Shown here: in pieces, positions 48,994 to 61,177 of the stretch | Layout of the letters: each line of letters starts with the position of its first letter | Numbering within the stretch: position 1 is the first letter of the stretch | Assembly (NCBI RefSeq): GCF_001636295.1 | Contig: NZ_CP014209.1 | Span: forward strand, 3,762,973-3,826,972 | Direction: 5' to 3' | From: Isoptericola dokdonensis DS-3 | GTDB lineage: Bacteria; Actinomycetota; Actinomycetes; Actinomycetales; Cellulomonadaceae | Length of the DNA stretch: 64,000 nucleotides | Translations under genes and position numbers: made by a program | Notes under the pieces: generated by a model | The model's input: the letters and a program-made list of their open reading frames with translations, nothing else | What the model was told of the DNA's origin: nothing | The model's database searches: none

Positions 48994-50229
48994 TCACGGC
49001 CCGGTCTGTGCCCGCACCCGTCGGCGGACCGGCCCGAGCGTGAACAGGAACGTCAGCGCCGCGGTGAGCGCGAGCAGGCCGAAGCCGAGGTCGTAGTCGC
49101 CGTCGGCGGCGTACACGGCACCCATGATCAGGGGCGGGATGAACCCGCCGAGACCGCCGGCCGCGCCGACGACGCCCGTCACGGCACCCACCTTGTCCGG
49201 CGGCGCCATCCGCGCCACCAGGGCGAACGTGGCACCCGAGGACGCGCCGAGCCCCGCGGCCATGCCGAGGAACGCGATCGTGGCGCCCGGCACCAGGGCC
49301 GGCTGGAAGATCACGACCGCCGCGAACACCGTCACCACCGCGAAGCACGCGAGGGACACCGGGATCGGGCCGACCTTGTCCGACAGCGTTCCCCCGACGG
49401 GCCGCATGACGACGGCGAGGACGACGAACCCGGCGGTGCGGAACGACGCGTCCGACGCCGAGAGGTCGTAGGCGTTCTGCAGGAACGTCGGCAGGTACAC
49501 GCTGAACGCGACGAAGCCGCCGAAGCCGACGGCGTACAGCCAGGACAGCTGGAGCGTCGCGGGGATCTTCATCGTCGCCCAGGTGCGGGCCATCATCCCG
49601 GGCGCGTCCGGGCCCGGGGCGACCCGGTCCGGGGACTCCCGGAGCATCGTGCGGGACACGAGCGCGAACACCGCGAGGAACCCCGCGACGATCCAGAACG
49701 GGGCGGTGTCGCCCCACGCGTCGCGGATCGGCACCGTGCTGAACGACGCGATCGCGGTGCCACCCATGCCCGCGCCGAAGATGCCGATCGCCGTGCCGCG
49801 GCGGGCCGGCGGGTACCAGGAGTTGACGAACGGCACGCCGATGGCGAACGTCGTGCCGCCGAGGCCCAGGAAGAACCCGCCGAGCAGCAGCAGCGGGAGG
49901 CTGTCCGCCACCAGGCCCACGAACAGCACCGGCACGATCGTCGCGGCCGCCGCGACGGGGAACACGACCTTCGCGCCGAACCGGTCGGTGAGCGCGCCCA
50001 TCGGGATGCGCCCCAGCGAGCCGACGATGACCGGCACCGCGACGAGCACCGAGACCTCGAAGTCCGTCAGGTCGTACAGCTCGCCGTAGGTGTTCCCGAG
50101 CGGGCTGAGCAGCGCCCACGCCCAGAAGCAGATCGCGAACCCGCCGGTCGCCAGCGCGAGCTGGCGGGTCGCCCCGGGCCGTGTGGCCACGGCGTCCGGC
50201 GTCGTCGGCTGCTGCGCTGCGTCCGTCAT
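48994..50229 (-). CDS. Nitrate/nitrite transporter of the respiratory operon (MFS, NarK family)
   Basis: 411 residues with 12 predicted helices. The NarK/NNP signatures are present: RIPMGALTDRFGAKVVFPV and the Gly-rich FFLGLGGTTFAIGVPFVNSW followed by YPPARRGTAIGIFGAGMGG, and later GFVVLAVVMRPVGGTLSDKVG and VTGVVGAAGGLGGFIPP. The two conserved Arg residues that bind nitrate are in these segments. ATG 50229 overlaps the narI stop (ATGA), placing it as the fifth gene of the nar operon, where it would import nitrate or export nitrite. Confidence 0.92.
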   Translation of the reverse strand: MTDAAQQPTTPDAVATRPGATRQLALATGGFAICFWAWALLSPLGNTYGELYDLTDFEVSVLVAVPVIVGSLGRIPMGALTDRFGAKVVFPVAAAATIVPVLFVGLVADSLPLLLLGGFFLGLGGTTFAIGVPFVNSWYPPARRGTAIGIFGAGMGGTAIASFSTVPIRDAWGDTAPFWIVAGFLAVFALVSRTMLRESPDRVAPGPDAPGMMARTWATMKIPATLQLSWLYAVGFGGFVAFSVYLPTFLQNAYDLSASDASFRTAGFVVLAVVMRPVGGTLSDKVGPIPVSLACFAVVTVFAAVVIFQPALVPGATIAFLGMAAGLGASSGATFALVARMAPPDKVGAVTGVVGAAGGLGGFIPPLIMGAVYAADGDYDLGFGLLALTAALTFLFTLGPVRRRVRAQTGP

Positions 50230-50990
50230 CGTCTCTCCCGGGGTGTCGAGGTGGGCTCCCAGCCCGGCCGTGGGGTGCGGGCACCGGAGCCCGACGTGGT
50301 GTCGCGCGACCGGTACACGATGTACGGCCGGAACGGGTAGGCGACCGGTGCGGAGAACGCGTGCACCAGCCGCGTGAACGGCCACAGGGCGAACAGCAGC
50401 AGCGCGACCGTGACGTGCACCTGGAACGCCAGCGGGACGCCCGCCATGAGCAAGGGCTCCGGCTGGAGGACGAACAGCGTGCGGAACCAGGGCGAGATCG
50501 TCTCGCGGTAGTCGTAGCCGTGGCCGCCCGCCAGGATCTGGGTGTGGACGGTCGCCCATGCGCCGGACAGGATCGACGCGGCGAGCCCGACGTACATCGC
50601 CTTGTCCATGCGGGTGGTGGCCTGGAACACCGGTCCGGTGGTCCGCCGCCGGTAGACGAGGATGACCAGCCCGGCCACGAGCGCGAGGGCGCCGAGAGAT
50701 CCGAGCCACGTCGCCAGGAAGTGGTAGGCGGCCTCGCTGACGCCCGCCGCCTCCGTCCACGACTTCGGGACGACGAGCCCGACGAAGTGCCCGGCGATCA
50801 CCGCGAGGAGGCCGAAGTGGAACAACGGGCTGCCGAGGCGCAGCAGCCGCTTCTCGTAGAGCTCGCTGGACCGGGTGGTCCAGCCGAACTTGTCGTACCG
50901 GTACCGCCACAGCGTGCCGACGACGAAGATCGCCAGGCAGGCGTACGGCACCACGACCCACAGCACGATCTGGTCGCCCGTCACGTCCAC
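50226..50990 (-). CDS. narI: Respiratory nitrate reductase, gamma subunit (cytochrome b)
   Basis: 254 residues with five membrane helices. The haem ligands are expected in LFHFGLLAVIAGHFVGL and in VHTQILAGG / FQVHVTVALLLFALWPFTRLVHAFS. ARPYIVYR-like FRPYIVYRSR ends the conserved part. It oxidises menaquinol and passes electrons to NarH. GTG 50990 overlaps the narJ end by 10 nt, with a gggagggac stretch upstream. Confidence 0.94.
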   Translation of the reverse strand: MDVTGDQIVLWVVVPYACLAIFVVGTLWRYRYDKFGWTTRSSELYEKRLLRLGSPLFHFGLLAVIAGHFVGLVVPKSWTEAAGVSEAAYHFLATWLGSLGALALVAGLVILVYRRRTTGPVFQATTRMDKAMYVGLAASILSGAWATVHTQILAGGHGYDYRETISPWFRTLFVLQPEPLLMAGVPLAFQVHVTVALLLFALWPFTRLVHAFSAPVAYPFRPYIVYRSRDTTSGSGARTPRPGWEPTSTPRERR

Positions 50991-51691
50991 GGCAGGTCCC
51001 TCCCTCCGGGGCCCGCGGCCCCGTACCCGTCCAGCCCGACCGTCTCCGTCGGCGGCCCGGCCGCCACGAGGTCGGCGACCCGTTCGGCGGTCGCGGCGTC
51101 CACGGGCGCCAGGGTGAGGCACACCGCCTCGATCCCGGCCGCCCACGGCGAGCCGAGCGCCGCCAGCGCCGAGCGCAGCACCTCGATGCCGTCCCGGTGC
51201 GCGTCGAGCAGCGCGCCCGCGATCCGGGCGCCGTCCGGGCCGCCGCACGCCGACAGCTCCAGCACCGTCGGCAGGTAGTCGGGCAGCTCCGTGCCGGTCG
51301 TCTCGAAGCCTGCCGCGCGGTACGCCTCGACGAAGCGCACCAGGGCCGCCCCCCGGCGACGGGTGTCCCCCGCCGCGTAGTACGACAGGTACATCGAGCA
51401 GCGCCGCCGCAGGTCGAACGTCGCCACGTAGTCCGCCTGGAGCGCCCGCTGGTCGCCGTCGAGGAGGAGCGCGGCCAGGCCGTCGAGCCGGTCCCGGACC
51501 GACGTCGGCAGACCGGTCACGGCGGTGCGCACCTGCGCCGCGGCGGCGAGTGTCTCGTCGTCGGGGTAGGCGAGCAGCAGGGAAGCTGCCATGTGAGCGG
51601 TGGCCCGGGACGCGTCGTCGAGGCGCACCGGGTCCAGGGCGTCGAGCCGCGCGGCACGCACGCCCGGGCGGGGCAGGAACGCGAGCCTCAT
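50981..51691 (-). CDS. narJ: Nitrate reductase assembly chaperone
   Basis: 236 residues, cytoplasmic, helical TorD/NarJ fold. ASLLLAYPDDETL, LQADYVATFDLRRRCSMYLS and YYAAGDTRRRGAALVRFVEAY are conserved NarJ segments; LPDYLPTVLELSA follows. It holds apo-NarGH while the molybdenum cofactor is inserted and is not part of the final complex. ATG 51691 overlaps the narH stop. Confidence 0.93.
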   Translation of the reverse strand: MRLAFLPRPGVRAARLDALDPVRLDDASRATAHMAASLLLAYPDDETLAAAAQVRTAVTGLPTSVRDRLDGLAALLLDGDQRALQADYVATFDLRRRCSMYLSYYAAGDTRRRGAALVRFVEAYRAAGFETTGTELPDYLPTVLELSACGGPDGARIAGALLDAHRDGIEVLRSALAALGSPWAAGIEAVCLTLAPVDAATAERVADLVAAGPPTETVGLDGYGAAGPGGRDLPWT

Positions 51692-53376
51692 GACGCCCCC
51701 CGTCCGGACCCGCCCTGCCGGCCGCCCGTCCCGGGGTCCTCGTCCGGCGGGAACAGGCCGTCCGGGCGGCCGTTGCCGTCCCAGTTGAGGAGGTTGACGC
51801 GGCCGGGGGTCGACGGGCCGTACGGGGAGTCCGCCGTCTGGCGGTTCGCCAGCGCGTGGAAGTTCTCCACCGCGACGGGCGTCGGCTGCCCGGACGACGA
51901 CCCGAACGGCCCGGCCCCGCCCATGCCGGGCCCGCCCTCGTAGTCGAGCGAGCACGCCATCTCCTCCAGCTCGTCGGCGATCTCGGCGTGCGCCGTCGGG
52001 ATGACGTAGCGCTCCTCGTACTTCGCGATCGCCAGCAGCCGGTACATCTCGCGCACCTGGTCACCCGTCATGCCGACGGCCGCCGCGGTCTCCTCGACCG
52101 GTTCCCGGCCCAGGTTGACGTCCCGCATGTACGAGCGCATGGCCGCGAGGCGCCGCAGGACCCTCTCCACCGGAGCGGTGTCGCCCGCCGTGAACAGCCC
52201 CGCCAGGTACTCCAGCGGGATCCGCAACTGCGAGATGGCGGCGAACAGGGTCCGCCCGTCCTCGCCGTCGTTGCCCGACGACGCCACGACGTCCACCACC
52301 GGCGACAGCGGCGGGATGTACCAGACCATCGGCAGCGTCCGGTACTCGGGGTGCAGGGGCAGGGCGACCTCGTAGTCGTGGATCAGCCGCCACACGGGGG
52401 AGCGCTGCGCCGCGCCGATCCAGTCGTCCGGGATGCCGTCGCGGCGTGCGGCGGCCACCACCTCCGGGTCGTGCGGGTCGAGGAGCACGGACCGCTGCGC
52501 CGCGTACAGGTCGTGCTCGTCCGGCGTGGCCGCGGCCTCGCCCACCCGGTCGGCGTCGTACAGGACCAGCCCGAGATACCGCAGCCGGCCCACGCACGTC
52601 TCCGAGCAGACCGTCGGCTGCCCGACCTCGAGGCGCGGATAGCAGAGCGTGCACTTCTCGGCCTTGCCGGTCTTGTGGTTGAAGTAGACCTTCTTGTACG
52701 GGCAGCCCGTGACGCACATGCGCCACCCGCGGCACTGGTCCTGGTCGACCAGCACGATGCCGTCCTCGGCCCGCTTGTACATCGCGCCCGACGGGCAGGA
52801 GGCCACGCACGCGGGGTTGAGGCAGTGTTCGCAGATGCGCGGCAGGTAGAACATGAAAGTCTGCTCGAGCTCCTCGGCCACGTGCGAGCTCATGTGCGCC
52901 AGCACCGGGTCGTCCTGCATCGTCGCGGTGGACCCGCCGAGGTCGTCGTCCCAGTTGGCCGACCACCTGATCTTCATGTCCTCGCCCGTGAGCAGGGACT
53001 TGGGCCGGGCGACCGGGGTGTGCTGCTGCGCCGGCGCGGAGAGCAGCACGTCGTACTCGTACGTCCACGGCTCGTAGTAGTCGTGGATGTCGGGCAGCTT
53101 CGGGTTGAAGAAGATCGTCGCGAGCTTCTTCCACCTTCCACCGGCGCGCAGCGTCAGCCGCCCCCGCCGGGTGAGCCTCCAGCCGCCCTGCCAGCGCTCC
53201 TGGTCCTGGTAGGTGCGCGGGTAGCCGAGGCCCGGGCGGGTCTCCACGTTGTTGAACCACACGTACTCGGTGCCCGTCCGGTTCGTCCACGCCTGCTTGC
53301 ACGTCACCGAGCACGTGTGGCACCCGATGCACTTGTCGAGGTTCATCACCATCGACATCTGCGCCATGACCTTCAT
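51688..53376 (-). CDS. narH: Respiratory nitrate reductase, beta subunit (Fe-S)
   Basis: 562 residues. The first ferredoxin motif is CIGCHTCSVTCKQ, the second CEHCLNPACVASCPSGAMY, the third CRGWRMCVTGCPYKKVYF, with a Trp in place of one Cys as expected for the 3Fe-4S cluster, and the last CTLCYPRLEVGQPTVCSETC. It relays electrons from NarI to NarG. ATG 53376 has ggaggtg upstream. The C-terminal 60 residues are Gly/Pro-rich and variable. It is 88 nt downstream of narG. Confidence 0.95.
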   Translation of the reverse strand: MKVMAQMSMVMNLDKCIGCHTCSVTCKQAWTNRTGTEYVWFNNVETRPGLGYPRTYQDQERWQGGWRLTRRGRLTLRAGGRWKKLATIFFNPKLPDIHDYYEPWTYEYDVLLSAPAQQHTPVARPKSLLTGEDMKIRWSANWDDDLGGSTATMQDDPVLAHMSSHVAEELEQTFMFYLPRICEHCLNPACVASCPSGAMYKRAEDGIVLVDQDQCRGWRMCVTGCPYKKVYFNHKTGKAEKCTLCYPRLEVGQPTVCSETCVGRLRYLGLVLYDADRVGEAAATPDEHDLYAAQRSVLLDPHDPEVVAAARRDGIPDDWIGAAQRSPVWRLIHDYEVALPLHPEYRTLPMVWYIPPLSPVVDVVASSGNDGEDGRTLFAAISQLRIPLEYLAGLFTAGDTAPVERVLRRLAAMRSYMRDVNLGREPVEETAAAVGMTGDQVREMYRLLAIAKYEERYVIPTAHAEIADELEEMACSLDYEGGPGMGGAGPFGSSSGQPTPVAVENFHALANRQTADSPYGPSTPGRVNLLNWDGNGRPDGLFPPDEDPGTGGRQGGSGRGAS

Positions 53377-53464
53377 CGCCCCCACCTCCCGATCGCCGCT
53401 CGGTGTCTCTGGTCGCGCTCGCCGACGGACTCGTCCCTCGTTCTGCGGCTCTCCGTTCGGGCGG

Positions 53465-56400
53465 TCACGAGTACCGCACCTCCTGCGAGCGCCGCCGGAT
53501 CGTCGTGATCTCGTCGCGCTGGTTGCCGGTGGGGCCGAGGTAGTTGAACGCATAGGTGAGCTGCGCGTACCCGCCGGCCAGGTGGGTGGGCTTGAGCAGG
53601 ATGCGGGTGAGCGAGTTGTGGATGCCGCCGCGCTGCCCGGACGTCTCGGCGAGCGGCACGTCGACCGTGCGCTCGGTCGCGTGGTACATGAAGACGGTGC
53701 CCTCGGGCATGCGGTGGGACACGACGGCTCGGGCCACGACGACGCCGTTGCGGTTGACGGCCTCGATCCACTCGTTGTCGGCCACGCCGATCTTCGCGGC
53801 GTCGGCGGGACTCATCCACACGTTCGGTCCGCCCCGCGAGAGCGACAGCATGAACAGGTTGTCCTGGTACTCCGAGTGGATGGACCACTTGGAGTGCGGC
53901 GTCAGATACCGCACCGCGACCGTGGCGTGCCCGTCGGCCTCGCCGACGGTCCCCGGGACGGGGGAGTCGCCGAACAGCCGGTGCAGGTCGAGCGGCGGGC
54001 GGTACACGGGCAGCTGCTCGCCGAGCTCGACCATCCAGTCGTGGTCGAGGTAGAAGTGCTGGCGGCCGGTGAGGGTGTGCCAGGGCTTGAGCCGGTCGAC
54101 GTTCACGGCGAACGCCGTGTAGCGCCGGCCGCCGTGCTCCGACCCGCTCCACTCCGGCGAGGTGATGACGGGCACGGGGCGGGCCTGGGTGTCGGCGAAC
54201 GTCACGAGCTTGGCCTGCTCGTCGCGGGCGAGATCGGCGAGCTCGCGACCGGTCCGCTTCTCCAGGTGCTCGAAGCCCTGTACGGCGAGACGCCCGTTGG
54301 ACGTGCCGGACAGGGTGAGGATCGCCTCGCAGACCTGCACGTCGGTGTCGAGCCGTGGCCGTCCCGCGGTGGGCCCGGCCGCGACCGTGCCGTTGCGCTG
54401 CCCGAGGGAGCGCACCTCGACGTCGGGGGAGAACCTGACGCCCTTGGTGACCATGCCGACGGAGTCGGTGAGAGGGCCGAGCGACGCCATCCGCGCGGCG
54501 AACGCCGGGTAGTCCCGTTCGACGACGGCGAGCTTCGGCATCGTCACGCCGGGGACCAGGTCGCGCTCCGTGACGGGTGATCCGGGGTCGGGGACGGTGC
54601 CGTGCGGCATCGCGAGCTCGTCGGGCGTGTCGTGCGCCAGGGGAGACGCGACGAGGTCGTGCCGCACCCCGAGGTGCGTCTCCGCCAGCCGGGAGACGTC
54701 CCTCGCGATCGTGTGGAAGGTCGCGAAGTCGGTGCGGCACTGCCACGGCGGGTCGATCGCCGGGCTGAACGAGTGCAGGTACGGGTGCATGTCCGTGCTC
54801 GACAGGTCGTGCTTCTCGTACCAGGTCGCGGCGGGCAGGACGACGTCGGAGTACAGGGTGGTGCTCGTCATCCGGAAGTCCGCCGTGACCAGCAGGTCGA
54901 GCTTGCCGCGCGGCGCCTCGTCCCGCCACGTCATCGTCCGCGGCCGCCGCCCCGGCGGCGACTCCGCCGCCCGCACCGCGGACTCCGCGCCCAGCAGGTG
55001 CCGCAGGAAGTACTCGTTGCCCTTCGCCGACGACCCGAGGATGTTCGAGCGCCACACCGTGAGCACCCGGGGGAAGTTCTCGGGGGCGTCCGGGTCCTCG
55101 ACCGCGAACCGGAGGCGCCCCGCCCTCAGCTCGTCCACGACGTGCTGCGCAGGCTCCTTGCCCGCCGCGCGAGCCTCGTCGACGAGGTCCAGGGGGTTGC
55201 GGTCGAACGTCGGGTAGGCGGGCATCCAGCCGCGCTGCACCGACTCCACCAGCGCGTCGGCGGTGGTGCGCCCGGCCAGCAGCCCCTTCGCCAGCGGGGA
55301 GGCCAGCGAGTCCGCGGGCATCCCGTCGTAGCGCCACTGGTCCGTCGCGAGGTAGAGGAAGCCCGTGCCGATCGTCTGCCGGGGCGGGCGCACCCAGTCG
55401 AGCCCTCCCGCGTACTGCGCCCACCCCGTCACCGGGCGGCACTTCTCCTGCCCGACGTAGTGCGCCCAGCCGCCGCCGTTGACCCCCTGGCAGCCCGTCA
55501 CCGTGGTCAGCGTGAGGAACGCCCGGTACGTCGCGTCGCCGTGGAACCACTGGTTCGCCCCGGCGCCCATGATGATCATCGAGCGGCCGCCCGAGTCCAG
55601 CGCGTTCTGCGCGAACTCCCGGCCGATCCGCTCCGCCTGCACCGCCGGGACACCGGTCAGCTCTTCCTGCCACGCCGGTGTGCCCGGGGTGCTCGCGTCG
55701 TCGTAGCCCGTCGGCCACTCGCCCGGCAGGTCCAGGTCCGGCCGCGCCACCGCGTACTGCGCGAGCAGCAGGTCGAACACCGTGGTGACCAGGTGCCCGC
55801 CGACCTCCCGCACCGGGACGCCGCGCGCGACGACGCCCGCGCCGCCCAGGTGGGCCGCCTCGTCGTCCCCGTCCTGCGGGACGAGGTCGAAGCGCGGCAG
55901 CAGCACGGCGACGGCCTGCGGGGCCTCGTCGGTCCGGTCGAGGTCCGCGATCGACAGCACCGGGTCGACGTCGCCGAGGTCGAGGTTCCAGCGGCCCTCG
56001 TCGGCGTCGCCGTAGCGGTGGCCGAGCGTGCCGTTCGGGGCGACGGGCGTGCCGTCGGCGTCGAGCAGCACGGTCTTGAACCGGTTGTTCGCCATCGTCG
56101 AGGCGCCCGGCAGGACGTCGTCAGAGAGTTCGGCGGCGGTGAGGAACTTGCCGGGCGTGAACCCGCCGGACGGGTGGGTGTCGAGCCGCACGAGGAACGG
56201 GGCGTCCGCGAACCGCTGGAGGTACGCCGCGAACGCGGCGGTGCGCCGCTCGACGAGGAACTCGCGCAGCACCACGTGCCCCATCGCCAGGGCCAGCGCC
56301 CCGTCGGTGCCGGGGTGCGGCGCCATCCACTCGTCGGCGAACTTCGTGGCGTCGTTGAAGTCGGGATTGACGGTGACCACCTTGGCACCGCGGTAGCGGG

Positions 56401-57262
56401 CCTCCGCCATGAAGTGCGCGTCCGGGGTGCGGGTGACCGGCACGTTCGACCCCCACAGCACCAGGTAGGACGAGTTCCACCAGTCGGCGGACTCGGGGAC
56501 GTCGGTCTGGTCGCCGAACACCTGGGGGCTCGCGACCGGCAGGTCGGCGTACCAGTCGTAGAACGACAGCATGGTGCCGCCGAGCATCTGCACGAACCTG
56601 GCGCCGACCCCGTGCGACACCATCGACATCGCGGGGATGGGGGAGAAGCCCGCGACGCGGTCCGGCCCCCACCGCTTGATCGTGTGCACGTGCGCGGCCG
56701 CGACGAGCTCGGAGACCTCGTCCCAGGTGGCGCGGACCAGGCCGCCGCGCCCCCGGGCGGACTTGTAGCGGGCGGACACCTCCGGGTCGGACGTCACCCG
56801 CTCCCAGGCGAGCACCGGGTCCCCGCCCACCTCCGCCCGCGCCGCGCGGAACGCCTCCAGCAGGACGCCGCGGACGTACGGGTAGCGCACCCGCGTGGGG
56901 GAGTAGGTGTACCAGCTGAACGCCGCGCCGCGAGGGCACCCGCGCGGCTCGTACTCGGGGGAGTCGGGCCCCACCGACGGGTAGTCCGTCTGCTGCGTCT
57001 CCCAGGTGATGATGCCGTCCTTGACGTACACCTTCCACGAGCACGACCCCGTGCAGTTCACGCCGTGCGTGGAACGCACCACCTTGTCGTGCGACCAGCG
57101 GTCCCGATAGAAGACGTCCCCCTGGCGCCCGCCGCGCAGGAACAGCTGGCGCAGGTCCTCGCTCGTCTCCCCCCGGCGCAGGTGCCGTCCCAGCCGCAGC
57201 AGCGGATCCTTCCCGTCCCCGGCGGGCACGGCGGTCGGAGGTGCGGTGGTGCCGTGCGTCAT
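53465..57262 (-). CDS. narG: Respiratory nitrate reductase, alpha subunit
   Basis: 1265 residues, cytoplasmic-facing molybdoenzyme. The FS0 cluster site is HGVNCTGSC...RGCPRGAAF with His as first ligand, typical of NarG. Also visible are YSPTRVRYPYVRG, FSPIPAMSMVSHGVGARF, TGCQGVNGGGWAHYVGQEK, LVTADFRMTSTTLYSDVVLP, and PHSKWSIHSEYQDN. It reduces nitrate to nitrite using bis-MGD cofactor. No Tat-like export signal is obvious at the short N-terminus. An agggag lies before ATG 57262. It is divergent from the assimilatory operon across a 274-nt gap. Confidence 0.96.
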   Translation of the reverse strand: MTHGTTAPPTAVPAGDGKDPLLRLGRHLRRGETSEDLRQLFLRGGRQGDVFYRDRWSHDKVVRSTHGVNCTGSCSWKVYVKDGIITWETQQTDYPSVGPDSPEYEPRGCPRGAAFSWYTYSPTRVRYPYVRGVLLEAFRAARAEVGGDPVLAWERVTSDPEVSARYKSARGRGGLVRATWDEVSELVAAAHVHTIKRWGPDRVAGFSPIPAMSMVSHGVGARFVQMLGGTMLSFYDWYADLPVASPQVFGDQTDVPESADWWNSSYLVLWGSNVPVTRTPDAHFMAEARYRGAKVVTVNPDFNDATKFADEWMAPHPGTDGALALAMGHVVLREFLVERRTAAFAAYLQRFADAPFLVRLDTHPSGGFTPGKFLTAAELSDDVLPGASTMANNRFKTVLLDADGTPVAPNGTLGHRYGDADEGRWNLDLGDVDPVLSIADLDRTDEAPQAVAVLLPRFDLVPQDGDDEAAHLGGAGVVARGVPVREVGGHLVTTVFDLLLAQYAVARPDLDLPGEWPTGYDDASTPGTPAWQEELTGVPAVQAERIGREFAQNALDSGGRSMIIMGAGANQWFHGDATYRAFLTLTTVTGCQGVNGGGWAHYVGQEKCRPVTGWAQYAGGLDWVRPPRQTIGTGFLYLATDQWRYDGMPADSLASPLAKGLLAGRTTADALVESVQRGWMPAYPTFDRNPLDLVDEARAAGKEPAQHVVDELRAGRLRFAVEDPDAPENFPRVLTVWRSNILGSSAKGNEYFLRHLLGAESAVRAAESPPGRRPRTMTWRDEAPRGKLDLLVTADFRMTSTTLYSDVVLPAATWYEKHDLSSTDMHPYLHSFSPAIDPPWQCRTDFATFHTIARDVSRLAETHLGVRHDLVASPLAHDTPDELAMPHGTVPDPGSPVTERDLVPGVTMPKLAVVERDYPAFAARMASLGPLTDSVGMVTKGVRFSPDVEVRSLGQRNGTVAAGPTAGRPRLDTDVQVCEAILTLSGTSNGRLAVQGFEHLEKRTGRELADLARDEQAKLVTFADTQARPVPVITSPEWSGSEHGGRRYTAFAVNVDRLKPWHTLTGRQHFYLDHDWMVELGEQLPVYRPPLDLHRLFGDSPVPGTVGEADGHATVAVRYLTPHSKWSIHSEYQDNLFMLSLSRGGPNVWMSPADAAKIGVADNEWIEAVNRNGVVVARAVVSHRMPEGTVFMYHATERTVDVPLAETSGQRGGIHNSLTRILLKPTHLAGGYAQLTYAFNYLGPTGNQRDEITTIRRRSQEVRYS

Positions 57263-57340
57263 CGCGGACTCCCTGCTGCTGGGGGCTCGAGGGTGCTGCT
57301 CGAAGTCAAACCCAGCGGTGGGCGTCGCGCATGGCGAGAC

Positions 57341-57375
57341 AACTTCTCACAGTGGTGCCGCGGGGAGTGAGAGTT
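57341..57375. promoter_or_regulatory. Inverted repeat in the narG/narK divergent region
   Basis: aacttctcac (57341-57350) and gtgagagtt (57367-57375) form an inverted pair differing by one inserted T. It lies between the two divergent nitrate operons, where a regulator of either could bind. The regulator is not known. Confidence 0.35.
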
Positions 57376-57390
57376 CTTCCTCATGGGGAT

Positions 57391-57434
57391 TTCACGCCCC
57401 GACGACGGGAGGCGAAACACCCGCTTCCTACGGT
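57391..57434 (+). promoter_or_regulatory. Promoter of the assimilatory nitrate operon with GlnR-like half-sites
   Basis: TTCAC, 18 nt, GAAAC, 10 nt, TACGGT (57429-57434). The same arrangement stands before nirB (62958-63000). The two pentamers resemble the gTnAC and GaAAC half-sites of GlnR, the actinobacterial nitrogen regulator. The leader to the ATG is about 100 nt. Confidence 0.45.
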
Positions 57435-57536
57435 CATGACACCGGCCCGACGTCGAGCCGGTCCGGCCCCGGCACCCGCCGGCCCGGACGGCGCCGGCGT
57501 CGCACGACGTCCGGCACGAGCACGAGGAGAACGGCG

Positions 57537-58951
57537 ATGGTTGCTCCGACGAGTGGGACCGCCGCACCCGAGCCGGTGGGCGGGCCGACGACGGCCGACA
57601 CCGCGACGCTCGACCCCACGACCTTCGGGACCGCCCCTGGCAGCACTCTGGGGCCCGTGCGCCGGTCGGGACGGTGGATCGACCACTGGGACCCGGAGGA
57701 CGCCGTCTTCTGGCGCAACGGCGGCCGCACGATCGCCCGCCGTAACCTGGTGGTCTCGGTGTTCGCCGAGTTCCTCGGGTTCTGCGTGTGGGCCGTCTGG
57801 TCGATCGTCGTCCCGCAGCTGCCCGCCGCCGGCTTCGCGCTGACCGCGGACCAGATGTTCTGGCTCATCAGCCTCCCCGCCCTCGTGGGCGCGACGCTGC
57901 GCATCCCCTACACGCTCGCCGTGCCGGTGTTCGGCGGCCGCAACTGGACCGTCGTGTCCGCCCTCCTCCTGCTGATCCCGACCCTCTCCCTCGCCTGGGT
58001 GGTGCAGCGGCCCGAGACGTCGTTCGGCGTCCTGCTCGCCGTCGCGGCGCTCGCGGGCTTCGGCGGCGGCAACTTCGCGTCGTCGATGGCGAACATCTCG
58101 TTCTTCTTCCCGGAGAAGGAGAAGGGCGCGGCGCTCGGCTGGAACGCGGCCGGCGGCAACATCGGCACCGCCGCGGTGCAGTTCGTCGTCCCGCTGGTCA
58201 TCGCCACCGGCGCGGGCCTGGCCCTGCAGAACGCGGGCCTGGTGTTCATCCCGTTCATCCTGCTGGCCGCGATCCTCGCCTGGCGGCTCATGGACAACCT
58301 CGGCACCGCCAAGGCCGACCCGCGGTCGTTCGGTGCCGCGGCCCGCGAGAAGCACACGTGGATCATCTCGTTCATCTACATCGGGACCTTCGGCAGCTTC
58401 GTCGGCTTCGCGGGGGCGTTCCCGACGCTGCTGGCGCGCGAGTTCCCCGAGGTCACCCTGTCGTTGGCCTTCATGGGGGCGCTCGTCGGGTCGCTGAGCC
58501 GTCCCGCGGGCGGCTGGATCGCCGACCGGCTCGGCGGCGCCCGGGTCACCCTGGTCTCCTTCGCGGTGATGATCCTCGGGGCGTTCGGCGCGATCCAGGC
58601 CCTCGGCAGCGGCTCGTTCGGCCTGTTCTTCGGCTCGTTCCTGCTGCTCTTCGTCGCCACGGGCGTCGGCAACGGGTCGGTTTACCGGATGATCCCGGCC
58701 GCGTTCCGCGTCGCCCGGGTGGGCGGCGGCGGTGCGGCGACGGCGAAGCTGGCCGCCGGGTGCATCGGCATCGCCGGTGCGGTGGGCGCGTTCGGCGGGT
58801 TCCTCATCCCGCGCGGCTTCGCGATGTCGACCACCGCGACCGGTTCCCTCGTGCCCGCCCTGTGGGTCATCATCGGGGTCTACGCGGTGATGACGGTGGT
58901 CACGTGGGCCGTCTACGGTCGCCGCTCCGGAGCCATGGGAGCGGCCCGCGT

Positions 58952-58955
<4 letters not shown>
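57537..58955 (+). CDS. Nitrate/nitrite transporter of the assimilatory operon (MFS)
   Basis: 472 residues with about 60 cytoplasmic N-terminal residues, then 12 helices. NNP-family segments are LRIPYTLAVPVFGGRNWTVV, GFGGGNFASSMANISFFFP, GWNAAGGNIGTAAVQFVVP, GSLSRPAGGWIADRLGGARV and FVATGVGNGSVYRMIPAAF. WIDHWDPEDAVFWRNGG before the first helix is typical of the longer actinobacterial nitrate permeases. gaggaga at 57523-57529 supports ATG 57537. Its stop overlaps the nitrate reductase start, linking uptake to assimilation. Confidence 0.93.
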
Positions 58956-61173
<2,218 letters not shown>

Positions 61174-61177
<4 letters not shown>

